Origin: Brevibacillus sp. SYP-B805
Lineage (GTDB): Bacteria > Bacillota > Bacilli > Brevibacillales > Brevibacillaceae
DNA length: 64,000 bases
NCBI RefSeq assembly: GCF_011059135.1
Contig: NZ_JAALGD010000001.1
Location: forward strand, 186,001-250,000
Reading direction: 5' to 3'
Positions 51,070 through 60,355 of this stretch are shown here, in pieces. Each line of letters starts with the position of its first letter. The first letter of the stretch is position 1. The notes beneath the pieces are model-generated. The model did not search any database. It had not been told where the DNA came from and was given only the letters and a program-made list of their open reading frames with translations. The position numbers and the translations under genes are program-made.

Positions 51070-51156
51070 AAGTTCATGAAAATGATAAAGTGACGAAGCA
51101 AGGTTGGGGGCCCCCGCCGACAACAGCGATAGCTTAAGTCGGCGGGGATTTTTGTC
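51070..51156 (+). repeat. Dispersed palindromic intergenic element, compact copy 2
   Basis: Begins AAGTTCATGAAAATGATAAAGTGACG and contains GGGGGCCCCC. It ends with the hairpin CCCCGCCGAC 51113-51122 / GTCGGCGGGG 51138-51147 around AACAGCGATAGCTTAA, then ATTTTT. The left part aligns with 541-586 and the right part with 678-697. It lies just upstream of the sigma-54 regulator gene and after another terminator, so termination alone does not explain it. Confidence 0.7.
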
Positions 51157-51180
51157 GGCGGAAGGAAGTGGAGCGTCCGG

Positions 51181-53289
51181 ATGGAATACCTAGATATTGA
51201 AATCACCCGATTCCGGGCAAGGCAGGGGATGTCTGTGCAAACGATCGAACTGACGGTAAACAAAAGCAACGGGCTGCACGTCCGCATGGTGGCTGCCCTG
51301 ATTGCCAGGCTGCAGTCCCTGGTGGAAGATTCCGAGGTGCTGCGCCATGTGTATCTTGAGCATCAGGGCAGAAAAGCGGCGATCACCAGCATCCTTGCGC
51401 TTGTTGCGCTCAAGGTCAGGAAGGGGGACAAGGTGACGTTCCGCTTTGACAGGGAAGTGCCCTCCTCCGTCATCGAAGCATTGAAAGCGTTCCTGGAAAG
51501 CGCGGACCGGCAGGAATCGACGGACGAGAACCGGACGGACCAGCTGTTGATGGAAAATTCCACGACGGTGGATGTGGTGCTGTCCAGCCTTCCCTACGGC
51601 ATTCTCGTGGTCAACCGGGAGAATGTGATTACCTATGTCAATCGGGAGGCGACGCGGCTTCTGGGACGCCGGGAAGAGGAGCTCCTGAACCAGTCGGCCG
51701 AACGGTTGATTCCCCACTCCCGGCTGCATTGGGTGCTCAAGACCGGCAAGGCGGAGATCGGCAAGCGGCAGAAGCTGGGCAGCCGCGTCCTGATCACGAA
51801 CCGCTGCCCCATCTACGCCGAGAACCGGCTGATCGGGGCGGTCGCCCTGTTCCAGGATATCTCCAGCGTCGAAAAGCTGGGCAAAGAGCTGAAAGAGGTG
51901 AAAGCGCTGAAGGAACAGCTCGATCTGGTCCTCCAATCCGTGGAGGAACTGATCGGCTTGTTCGATCCCGCCGGCCGTCTGATTTACGCCAATGCGCACC
52001 TGGAACGGGCCCTGCAAAGCCTTCCGCACAAGGACCTGCTCTCTGCGCTCTTTCCCACGAAAGGCTGGAAGCAGGGGACGCCCCCCGGCAAAAGCATGAC
52101 CGACATCGTGCACCTCGACGGCAAACAACCGTATATCGCCAAGCTCAATCCGGTGCTGGTGGAGGGAGAGCACTGCGGCAGCGTCTTGACCATGAGCCCG
52201 CTGAACGATGTCAAAACGCTGATGGCACAGCTTGATTTGGCCCTGGAGCGGACGCGCTATCTGGAAAAGGAGCTGTCCAAGCACGAAGCGCCGGCTGACG
52301 GCTTTGCGCACATCATCGGGTACAGCGGGCCGCTGGTGGAGTGTCTTTCCATCGCGAGCAAAGCGGCCAGGACCGACTCAACCGTGCTGATCACCGGGGA
52401 GAGCGGAACCGGCAAGGAACTGGTGGCCAGAGGCATCCATGAAGCCAGCAGCCGCAAGCAGAAGCCGTTCATCCGGGTCAACTGCGCCGCCATCCCCGCC
52501 AATCTGGTGGAGAGCGAGCTGTTCGGGCATGAAAAAGGCGCGTTTACCGGCGCCCTGCAGATGCGCCGGGGCAAGTTCGAGCTTGCCCATACCGGCACGC
52601 TGTTTCTGGACGAGATCGGCGACCTGTCCCTCGATCTGCAGGCGAAGCTACTGCGCGTCATCCAGGAACGGGAGTTTGAACGAGTCGGCGGCTCCGAAAC
52701 CATCAAGGTGGATGTCCGGCTGGTGGCCGCCACGAACCGTGACCTGCAGAAGATGGTGCAGGCAGGCGACTTTCGCGAAGATCTCTTTTACCGCCTTCAC
52801 GTCATCCCGATACACCTGCCTCCCCTGCGCAGGCGGAAAGAAGATATTCCGCTGCTGGTCGATCACTTCCGCGAGAAGCTGAATGAACGCCTGGGAAAAA
52901 ATATCAAGGATTATGAAAGCGGTTTCATAAAGGTGCTGCGGGAGTACGATTGGCCGGGCAACGTCCGCGAACTGCAAAACGCGCTGGAGCGGGCGATGAG
53001 CATGTGCGAAGGGGACACCCTCATGATCAGGGATCTGCCCGAATATATTCTTCATAGCCGCACCGGCAGCAGCCAGGCTACATCCGCCCCGCCTTCCCAA
53101 CTGCTGCGGGAGGGGGAGGTACGCACGATGGAGGAATATGAAAAGATGATCCTCCAACATGCCATCCGCCATTTTCCCAGCTTCAACCAGGCGGCCAAAG
53201 CGCTTGGCTTGACGCACAAGACGGTGGCGGCCAAAGTGCGGAAATACGGCCTGGAGCCGCTCATGGGGAAAAATTCCCAAAGCGATTGA
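51181..53289 (+). CDS. Sigma-54-dependent activator with N-terminal HPr-like and PAS domains
   Basis: A 702-residue regulator. Residues about 19-105 align with HPr: NKSNGLHVRMVAAL keeps the active His (H33) and Arg35, and TSILALVALKVRKGD keeps the Ser46-equivalent (S70). PAS-like domains lie at about 125-230 and 245-350. The AAA+ domain (about 375-610) has Walker A GESGTGKE, the sigma-54 contact loop GAFTGA and Walker B LFLDEIGDL. A Fis-type HTH lies at 660-700 (NQAAKALGLTHKTVAAKVRKYGLE). It should sense PTS phosphoryl flux and drive the -24/-12 promoter 55 bp downstream. The start is ATG 51181 or ATG 51229; the second gives a textbook HPr N-terminus. Confidence 0.9.
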   Translation: MEYLDIEITRFRARQGMSVQTIELTVNKSNGLHVRMVAALIARLQSLVEDSEVLRHVYLEHQGRKAAITSILALVALKVRKGDKVTFRFDREVPSSVIEALKAFLESADRQESTDENRTDQLLMENSTTVDVVLSSLPYGILVVNRENVITYVNREATRLLGRREEELLNQSAERLIPHSRLHWVLKTGKAEIGKRQKLGSRVLITNRCPIYAENRLIGAVALFQDISSVEKLGKELKEVKALKEQLDLVLQSVEELIGLFDPAGRLIYANAHLERALQSLPHKDLLSALFPTKGWKQGTPPGKSMTDIVHLDGKQPYIAKLNPVLVEGEHCGSVLTMSPLNDVKTLMAQLDLALERTRYLEKELSKHEAPADGFAHIIGYSGPLVECLSIASKAARTDSTVLITGESGTGKELVARGIHEASSRKQKPFIRVNCAAIPANLVESELFGHEKGAFTGALQMRRGKFELAHTGTLFLDEIGDLSLDLQAKLLRVIQEREFERVGGSETIKVDVRLVAATNRDLQKMVQAGDFREDLFYRLHVIPIHLPPLRRRKEDIPLLVDHFREKLNERLGKNIKDYESGFIKVLREYDWPGNVRELQNALERAMSMCEGDTLMIRDLPEYILHSRTGSSQATSAPPSQLLREGEVRTMEEYEKMILQHAIRHFPSFNQAAKALGLTHKTVAAKVRKYGLEPLMGKNSQSD

Positions 53290-53342
53290 GACAAAATCCC
53301 AATCCGCTTGACGCACACCCTGCCGCACCGGCGTTTGACGGC

Positions 53343-53359
53343 TTGGCACAGGGATTGCA
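53343..53359 (+). promoter_or_regulatory. Sigma-54 (-24/-12) promoter of the dha operon
   Basis: TTGGCAC-N5-TTGCA: TGGCAC at 53344-53349 and TTGC at 53355-53358 with exactly 5 bp between, which puts GG and GC 10 bp apart as the consensus requires. It lies 48 bp before dhaK and directly after the sigma-54 activator gene. Confidence 0.9.
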
Positions 53360-53406
53360 GCCTATGGCAGGCGGAAGGCTGAGAAAGATAAAGGGAGGTA
53401 GGGAAT

Positions 53407-54405
53407 GTGAAGAAGTTGATCAATCACCCGGAAAATGTGGTGCGGGACATGATTGACGGCATGGTGCTTGCACACCCGCAGAAGCTGAAAAATCTGCCGG
53501 ACACGACGGTGCTGGTGCGGGCCGATGCGCCGGTCCACGGCAAAGTGGCGTTGGTGAGCGGCGGCGGGAGCGGCCATGAGCCGTCCCATGCCGGTTTTGT
53601 CGGTCTGGGCATGCTGCATGCAGCCGTGGCGGGCGAAGTGTTTACCTCCCCGGCGCCGGACCAGGTGCTTGCGGCGATCAAGGCGGTGGACAGCGGAGCG
53701 GGGGTCCTGCTGATCATCAAAAACTATGCGGGCGATGTGATGAACTTCGAGATTGCGGCCGAATTGGCGGCAGCGGAAGGGATCTCCGTCGCCCAAGTGA
53801 TCGTCAATGACGACGTGGCCGTGGAAAACAGCACTTACACCACAGGGCGCAGAGGGATTGCCGGGACGGTCTTCGTGCACAAGATCGCCGGGGCGCTGGC
53901 CGAACAAGGGGCGCCGCTCGAAGAAGTGCAGCAGGTGGCGCAAAAGGTGATCGCCAATGTACGCAGCATGGGCATGGCGCTCAGCCCCTGCACGGTCCCC
54001 GCCGCAGGAAAACCCGGTTTTACGCTTGGGGAGGATGAGATGGAGATCGGGATGGGGATCCACGGCGAACCGGGCACGCACAGGGCAAGCATCGCCAGCG
54101 CAGACACGATCGCCGAGACCCTGACGGGAAAAGTGTTGGACGATCTGCAGCTTCAGACCGGGGACCGGGTAGCCGTGATGATCAACGGGTTGGGCGCCAC
54201 ACCGGTCATGGAACTGTACATTGTCTATAACAAAGTGGCCCGGATGCTGCAGGAAAGAGAGATCGTCATCCACGACACATTTGTCGGGGAATACATGACG
54301 TCTCTGGAGATGGCGGGCTGTTCCGTCACGCTCCTGAAGCTGGACGACCAATTGGCGGCCCTGCTGGATGCCCCGGCGGATACGATCGCGTGGAAGAAAA
54401 GATAA
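53407..54405 (+). CDS. dhaK: Dihydroxyacetone kinase subunit DhaK
   Basis: A 332-residue substrate-binding subunit. GGGSGHEPSHAGFVGLGML forms the dihydroxyacetone pocket, and the covalent-adduct His lies in MGIHGEPGTHR (about 218). It holds dihydroxyacetone as a hemiaminal while DhaL-ADP/ATP transfers phosphate. GTG 53407 follows GGGAGG by 8 nt. First gene of dhaK-dhaM-dhaL-HPr, under a sigma-54 promoter. The product is dihydroxyacetone phosphate for glycolysis. Confidence 0.96.
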   Translation: MKKLINHPENVVRDMIDGMVLAHPQKLKNLPDTTVLVRADAPVHGKVALVSGGGSGHEPSHAGFVGLGMLHAAVAGEVFTSPAPDQVLAAIKAVDSGAGVLLIIKNYAGDVMNFEIAAELAAAEGISVAQVIVNDDVAVENSTYTTGRRGIAGTVFVHKIAGALAEQGAPLEEVQQVAQKVIANVRSMGMALSPCTVPAAGKPGFTLGEDEMEIGMGIHGEPGTHRASIASADTIAETLTGKVLDDLQLQTGDRVAVMINGLGATPVMELYIVYNKVARMLQEREIVIHDTFVGEYMTSLEMAGCSVTLLKLDDQLAALLDAPADTIAWKKR

Positions 54406-54436
54406 CATACAGCCTGTACGGAAAGTGAGTGTTAGC

Positions 54437-54832
54437 ATGGAAAAAGTCGGCATCGTCCTGGTATCCCACAGTTATGAACTTGTGCGCGGACTGGAGCGGC
54501 TGCTCCGCCAGCTGAATCCGGCTGTGCCGCTGGCCATCGCCGGCGGAACGGAAGAGGGGGAGATCGGGACCAGCGCGTATAAAATCAAGGAAGCGATTGA
54601 ACAAGTGATGTCCCGGCAGGGGGCCGTGGTGCTCTTTGACCTGGGCAGCGCCCTCATCAACGCCGAACTGGCCATCGAGTGGCTGCCGGAAGCGAGCCGG
54701 GAACGGGTGCGGATCGTCGATGCCCCGCTGGTGGAAGGGGCGTACGCGGCGGTGGTGCAGTCGGGTCTCGGCGGCAGCCTGGCGGAGGTGGCGCAAACGG
54801 CGCAGGATGCCAAACAGATGGGCAAACTCTGA
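54437..54832 (+). CDS. dhaM: PTS-dependent dihydroxyacetone kinase phosphotransferase subunit DhaM (EIIA-Man type)
   Basis: A 131-residue single EIIA-mannose-fold domain. MEKVGIVLVSHSYELVRGLERLL carries the phosphorylatable His11; AGGTEEGEIGTSAYKIKEAI and VVLFDLGSALINAELAIEWL follow. It accepts phosphate from HPr and rephosphorylates ADP bound to DhaL. The E. coli DhaM has HPr and EI-like domains fused, which are absent here; a separate HPr gene lies two genes downstream. ATG 54437 is preceded by GGAAAGTGAG. Confidence 0.93.
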   Translation: MEKVGIVLVSHSYELVRGLERLLRQLNPAVPLAIAGGTEEGEIGTSAYKIKEAIEQVMSRQGAVVLFDLGSALINAELAIEWLPEASRERVRIVDAPLVEGAYAAVVQSGLGGSLAEVAQTAQDAKQMGKL

Positions 54833-54859
54833 GGATGCGATCAAAAGGGGGACCGGAAG

Positions 54860-55504
54860 TTGCGATTCACGACCGAACAGGCAGTCGCCTGGATCAAACG
54901 GGCGAACGAACGGATACAGGAAAACCGGGAATACCTGACGGAACTGGATCAGGCGATCGGTGACGGCGATCACGGGATCAATCTTGCCCGCGGTTTCAGG
55001 GAAGCGGTCACCGCACTGGATCGCGGCGGCTTGGACGACATCGGTGCGGTTTTCAACCAGACGGGCATGACGCTGCTTTCCAAGGTGGGAGGCGCATCCG
55101 GGCCGCTGTACGGGACGGCTTTCATCAAGATGGGGGGCGCGCTCAAGGGCAGGCGGGAGATCGCTTTTTCCGATCTTGCGCAAGCGATCGACGCTGCGGT
55201 GGAAGGCATCGGCATGAGAGGAAAAGCCCAGCCTGGAGACAAGACGATGCTGGATCTATGGGAGCCGTTCGCCGGGTTTATTCGGGGATGTGAGCATGGC
55301 GTGGACCTCAAGGCGTTCCGCGACATGTGCGAGAATGAGCTGGAGAGAATCAAACAGCTGCAGGCCAGAAGAGGCAGGGCCTCGTTTCTGGGGAACCGCT
55401 CGATCGGCCATCACGATCCCGGCGCCGTTTCCTCCTGGTATTTGTTTGATACGCTGTGTGCGATTCTCTCAGAAAGCGGTGGACATGATGGAGACGACCA
55501 TTAG
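54860..55504 (+). CDS. dhaL: Dihydroxyacetone kinase nucleotide-binding subunit DhaL
   Basis: A 214-residue all-helical subunit. LDQAIGDGDHGINLARGF carries the three Asp that bind two Mg ions and ADP. GGASGPLYGTAFIKMGGAL, GDKTMLDLWEPF and FLGNRSIGHHDPGAVSSWYLF complete the signature. ADP stays bound as a coenzyme and is rephosphorylated by DhaM. The start is TTG 54860, 8 nt after AAGGGGG. Its end overlaps the HPr gene by 17 bp. Confidence 0.94.
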   Translation: MRFTTEQAVAWIKRANERIQENREYLTELDQAIGDGDHGINLARGFREAVTALDRGGLDDIGAVFNQTGMTLLSKVGGASGPLYGTAFIKMGGALKGRREIAFSDLAQAIDAAVEGIGMRGKAQPGDKTMLDLWEPFAGFIRGCEHGVDLKAFRDMCENELERIKQLQARRGRASFLGNRSIGHHDPGAVSSWYLFDTLCAILSESGGHDGDDH

Positions 55505-55772
55505 TGCGGAGATCGTCGTGGGGCGGCCCGATGGCATCCACGCCCGTCCCGCCGGCGAATTGATCAAACGGCTGCAGGGCTTCACCAGCGCCGTGGAGTT
55601 CCAGGCGGGCGACAGGAAGGTAAACGGCAAAAGCGTGATCCAGTTGATGACGTTGGCCGTCAAGCAGGGAGAAACCCTGAGGGTGACGATCACGGGGGAA
55701 GACGCCGACGCAGCGCTTGCGGCCATCAAAGCGTTTCTGGCCGGCGATGAGGAATCGCCTGCGGTTCCATAA
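55488..55772 (+). CDS. Operon-encoded HPr-family phosphocarrier protein
   Basis: About 94 residues (an ATG at 55485 would add one). RPDGIHARPAGELIKRL contains the His15-equivalent, and VNGKSVIQLMTLAV the Ser46-equivalent, exactly 31 residues apart as in HPr. It should carry phosphate from Enzyme I to DhaM, and is a possible target of HPr kinase. It overlaps dhaL and ends the dha operon, so it is probably a dedicated HPr rather than the general PTS one, which is normally linked to ptsI. The linked sigma-54 regulator has a related domain. Confidence 0.92.
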   Translation: METTISAEIVVGRPDGIHARPAGELIKRLQGFTSAVEFQAGDRKVNGKSVIQLMTLAVKQGETLRVTITGEDADAALAAIKAFLAGDEESPAVP

Positions 55773-55809
55773 AATTGCATAGAAAAATCCCTTCACGCCA
55801 ACAGATAAC

Positions 55810-55837
55810 TTGACATTTTTTGAAAATTTAGTATACT
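55810..55837 (+). promoter_or_regulatory. Sigma-A promoter of glpFK
   Basis: TTGACA (55810-55815) and TATACT (55832-55837) with 16-bp spacing; expected start near 55844. Confidence 0.85.
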
Positions 55838-55855
55838 TTGGGATGAAGTTAATAA

Positions 55856-55935
55856 ACGCTGTGGAGATTGTGGAGAACAGCCGGTAGCTCAGAGAAGGGA
55901 CCATCTTCTTGTCGGGTATTGGCTGTTTTTTCTTT
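55856..55935 (+). promoter_or_regulatory. GlpP antitermination leader of glpFK
   Basis: A small hairpin GCTGT...ACAGC (about 55859-55881, with GGAGATTGTGGAG in its loop) is mutually exclusive with the terminator AACAGCC 55876-55882 / GGCTGTT 55921-55927 plus T run. The same hairpin recurs before glpD. GlpP with glycerol-3-phosphate should favour the first form and let transcription continue. Confidence 0.85.
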
Positions 55936-55962
55936 CGATTTCGGCAGCGTTCCCAAACGTGG

Positions 55963-55985
55963 AAAGGAGGTGAAGCATGTTGTAA
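55963..55985 (+). other. Perfect Shine-Dalgarno followed by a two-codon ORF (ATG TTG TAA)
   Basis: AAAGGAGGTGA is followed at 6 nt spacing by ATG TTG TAA (55977-55985), out of frame with glpF and 50 bp upstream of it. It could be a minimal regulatory ORF or a ribosome standby site; its stop codon overlaps the cre-like site. Confidence 0.45.
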
Positions 55986-55995
55986 GCGCTTTACC
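55981..55995 (+). promoter_or_regulatory. cre-like (CcpA) site upstream of glpF
   Basis: TGTAAGCGCTTTACC matches the cre consensus at 12 of 14 positions. It lies downstream of the promoter and leader terminator, a place where CcpA would act as a roadblock to glpF transcription. Confidence 0.6.
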
Positions 55996-56034
55996 GAGCA
56001 TTGTTTTCCAAATATGATCACGGGAGGGGAAGGA

Positions 56035-56862
56035 ATGATGTCGCCATTTTTGGGAGAAGTCATTGGTACGATGATTCTGATTATTTTGGGGGCAGGCGTG
56101 TGCGCAGGCCAAAATCTGAAAAAAGCGTTTTCCCAGGGGGGGGGATGGATCGTCATCACCTTCGGCTGGGGATTGGGAGTCGCCGTGGGCGTATATGCGG
56201 TAGGAGGCATCAGCGGCGCTCATCTGAATCCGGCCGTCACGATCGGGTTGGCCAGCATCGGGCAGTTCCCGTGGGAGAACGTGCCGACGTACATCCTGGC
56301 GCAGATGATCGGGGCATTCCTGGGCGCGGTGTTTGTCTGGCTCTACTACTACCCGCACTGGAAGGAAACTGAAGATCCGGGGGCCAAGCTGGGCGTCTTC
56401 TCCACCGGGCCGGCCATTTCGCATACGGCGGCCAACTTCATCAGCGAAATGCTCGGCACCTTCTTCCTGCTGCTGGGGATCCTGTCGATCGGGGCGAACA
56501 AGTTTACGGAAGGCTTGAATCCGCTGATCGTCGGCTTCCTGATCGTCGCCATCGGGCTGTCGCTGGGCGGAACGACCGGCTATGCGATCAACCCGGCGCG
56601 CGACCTGGGGCCGCGGATCGCGCATGCCCTCCTGCCCATTCCCGGCAAGGGCGATTCCAACTGGGGCTATGCCTGGATTCCGGTCGTGGCGCCGATTGTG
56701 GGCGGCATATTGGGATGTTTCTTCTATAAAGCGGCCTTCATCGATCACTCCATCACATCCATCATCCTCCTGGCAGCGTTCCTGATCCTTGCCATGGTGA
56801 TCGGGAGAACCAGCGGGGCCAAGCATGAACAAGCAGGCACACAACGAAAAATAGCAGGCTGA
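56035..56862 (+). CDS. glpF: Glycerol uptake facilitator (aquaglyceroporin)
   Basis: A 275-residue MIP-family channel with six membrane helices. The two pore motifs are HLNPAVTIGLA and AINPARDLGPR; the Asp after the second NPA marks a glycerol facilitator rather than a pure water channel. It lets glycerol diffuse in. GGGAGGGG lies 5 nt before ATG 56035 and 8 nt before ATG 56038; either may be used. Regulation is layered: sigma-A promoter, GlpP antitermination and a cre-like site. glpK follows after 74 bp. Confidence 0.95.
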   Translation: MMSPFLGEVIGTMILIILGAGVCAGQNLKKAFSQGGGWIVITFGWGLGVAVGVYAVGGISGAHLNPAVTIGLASIGQFPWENVPTYILAQMIGAFLGAVFVWLYYYPHWKETEDPGAKLGVFSTGPAISHTAANFISEMLGTFFLLLGILSIGANKFTEGLNPLIVGFLIVAIGLSLGGTTGYAINPARDLGPRIAHALLPIPGKGDSNWGYAWIPVVAPIVGGILGCFFYKAAFIDHSITSIILLAAFLILAMVIGRTSGAKHEQAGTQRKIAG

Positions 56863-56912
56863 CAAGAACCTGCCAAAAATAAAAAATAAGTATGAATTGA
56901 GAATTATTATAA

Positions 56913-58481
<1,569 letters not shown>

Positions 58482-58540
58482 TGCCAGGCATGCACCCCCG
58501 GGTCCGTCTGAGCGCGTTCCGTTATGTCGTAAACACAAGT

Positions 58541-58624
58541 TAATCATGCTGTGGAGAAGATTGGAGTACAGCTAATGGCAAGAGGGCATGCAGCCATTCC
58601 CTTTTGTTCGTTAGCTGTTTTTTC
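58541..58624 (+). promoter_or_regulatory. GlpP antitermination leader of glpD
   Basis: GCTGT...ACAGC hairpin (58548-58572, loop GGAGAAGATTGGAGT) overlaps the terminator stem ACAGCTAA 58568-58575 / TTAGCTGT 58611-58618 with nested AATGGC/GCCATT and a T run. The arrangement is the same as before glpF. I see no clear sigma-A promoter just upstream. Confidence 0.82.
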
Positions 58625-58669
58625 TTTCATACCGGTACCCGTCCGCGGGGACAAAGAGGTGATGTCAAC

Positions 58670-60331
58670 GTGAAGGAAGCAAACAAACTGTCCACCCTCA
58701 AGCGAGAAACCTATTTGCGCAGCATGGCGGATCGCAAGCTTGATCTGCTGGTGATCGGCGGCGGGATTACGGGGGCCGGCATCGCGCTGGATGCCGCTGT
58801 CCGTGGCTTGTCGGTGGGGCTTTTGGAGAAGCAGGATTTTGCGCAGGGAACCAGCAGCCGTTCCACCAAGCTGATTCACGGCGGGCTGCGCTATTTGAAG
58901 CAGGGGGACGTGAAGCTTGTCCGGGAGGTGGGACGGGAGAGGGCGATCCTGTACCGCAATGCGCCGCATATCGTCATCCCGGAAAAGATGTTGCTGCCGA
59001 TCGTGGAAAAGGGGACCTACGGCAGGCTGGCCACCTCGTTCGGCCTCTGGCTGTATGATTATCTGGCCGGCGTCAGGAAGGATGAACGGCGGGTCATGCT
59101 GTCGAAGCAGGATACCATCGCGCTGGAGCCGCTCTTGCGCTCGGATATTCTGAAAGGCGCGGGCCTGTATTACGAATACCGGACGGATGACGCCCGTCTG
59201 ACCATCGAAGTGCTGAAAACGGCTGCATCTTACGGCGCGGCCTGCGTCAATTATGCCATGGTGACCGATTTTCTCTACCAGGACGGAAAGGTGACGGGAG
59301 TGAGAGCGGCCGATCGGATCAGCGGCAGGGAGTACCGGATCTATGCGAGCAGGATTGTGAATGCGGCAGGTCCGTGGGCCGACGAGCTGCGCGCGAAGGA
59401 TGGTTCCTTGTCCGGCAAACGGCTTCATCTGACCAAGGGGGTCCACCTGGTGGTTCCTCATGAAAAGCTGCCGCTGCGCCAGGCGGTCTATTTCGATGTG
59501 CCGGACGGCCGGATGGTGTTTGCCATCCCGCGCGATCGGGTGACCTACATCGGCACGACCGATACCAATTATGACGGGGATACTTCACGGCCCCGCGCCA
59601 CGCGGGAGGATGCGGCGTATCTCCTGGAAGCCGTCAACCATATGTTTCCCGGTGCCAAACTGACCCTGGCGGACATCGCTTCCAGCTGGGCGGGATTGCG
59701 GCCGTTGATCCATGAAGACGGCAAATCGCCGTCGGAGCTGTCGCGCAAGGATGAGATCTTCCACTCGCCGACCGGTTTGATCACCATTGCCGGCGGGAAG
59801 CTGACCGGTTTCCGCAAAATGGCGCAGCGGATCGTCGATCTGGTCATGAAGCAGCTGGCCGCCGAAGAGGGCAGGGCGTTCGTACCGTGCACGACCGACC
59901 GGATTGTCCTGGCGGGCGGCCATTTCCCGTCACCGGAAGCCATTCCGGCTTTTGTCCGGAACCTTGCAGACGGAGTGGAGGAAGAACGGATACGCCAACT
60001 GGTAGGAAAATACGGCACCCAGGCCGAAATCATTCTGGAGAAGATGAAAACACTCGCTGCCGTGTCGGACGATCCGGCCCTGCAGATGGTGATCGCGGAA
60101 ATCCATTACGGCGTGGAAGAAGAGATGGTAACCAATCTCCGCGATTTTCTCTTCCGCCGCACGGGACGCCTTTATTTCGAACGCCAGACGCTTCCCGCCC
60201 TGACAGAACCCCTACTGGCCGTGTTGGCGGAACGGTTCGCCTGGTCCCCGGATCGAACGGCCCTCGAACGGCAGATGCTGGAGGCGGAATATGCAGAGGC
60301 GGTGTCATTTCCGGAAGAGCGGGAGGCCTGA
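58670..60331 (+). CDS. glpD: Aerobic glycerol-3-phosphate dehydrogenase
   Basis: A 553-residue FAD-dependent, membrane-associated enzyme oxidising glycerol-3-phosphate to dihydroxyacetone phosphate and feeding electrons to quinone. The N-terminal FAD loop is LLVIGGGITGAGIALDAAVRGLSVGLLEK. GTSSRSTKLIHGGLRYLKQGDVKLVREVGRER is the family signature, and the C-terminal DAO_C domain ends near residue 545. GTG 58670 follows GAGGTG by 8 nt; the longer ORF overlaps the leader terminator. Its product is the same as that of the dha operon. Confidence 0.97.
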   Translation: MKEANKLSTLKRETYLRSMADRKLDLLVIGGGITGAGIALDAAVRGLSVGLLEKQDFAQGTSSRSTKLIHGGLRYLKQGDVKLVREVGRERAILYRNAPHIVIPEKMLLPIVEKGTYGRLATSFGLWLYDYLAGVRKDERRVMLSKQDTIALEPLLRSDILKGAGLYYEYRTDDARLTIEVLKTAASYGAACVNYAMVTDFLYQDGKVTGVRAADRISGREYRIYASRIVNAAGPWADELRAKDGSLSGKRLHLTKGVHLVVPHEKLPLRQAVYFDVPDGRMVFAIPRDRVTYIGTTDTNYDGDTSRPRATREDAAYLLEAVNHMFPGAKLTLADIASSWAGLRPLIHEDGKSPSELSRKDEIFHSPTGLITIAGGKLTGFRKMAQRIVDLVMKQLAAEEGRAFVPCTTDRIVLAGGHFPSPEAIPAFVRNLADGVEEERIRQLVGKYGTQAEIILEKMKTLAAVSDDPALQMVIAEIHYGVEEEMVTNLRDFLFRRTGRLYFERQTLPALTEPLLAVLAERFAWSPDRTALERQMLEAEYAEAVSFPEEREA

Positions 60332-60355
60332 CAGTGGGCAGGAGGAGGAAAGCTA

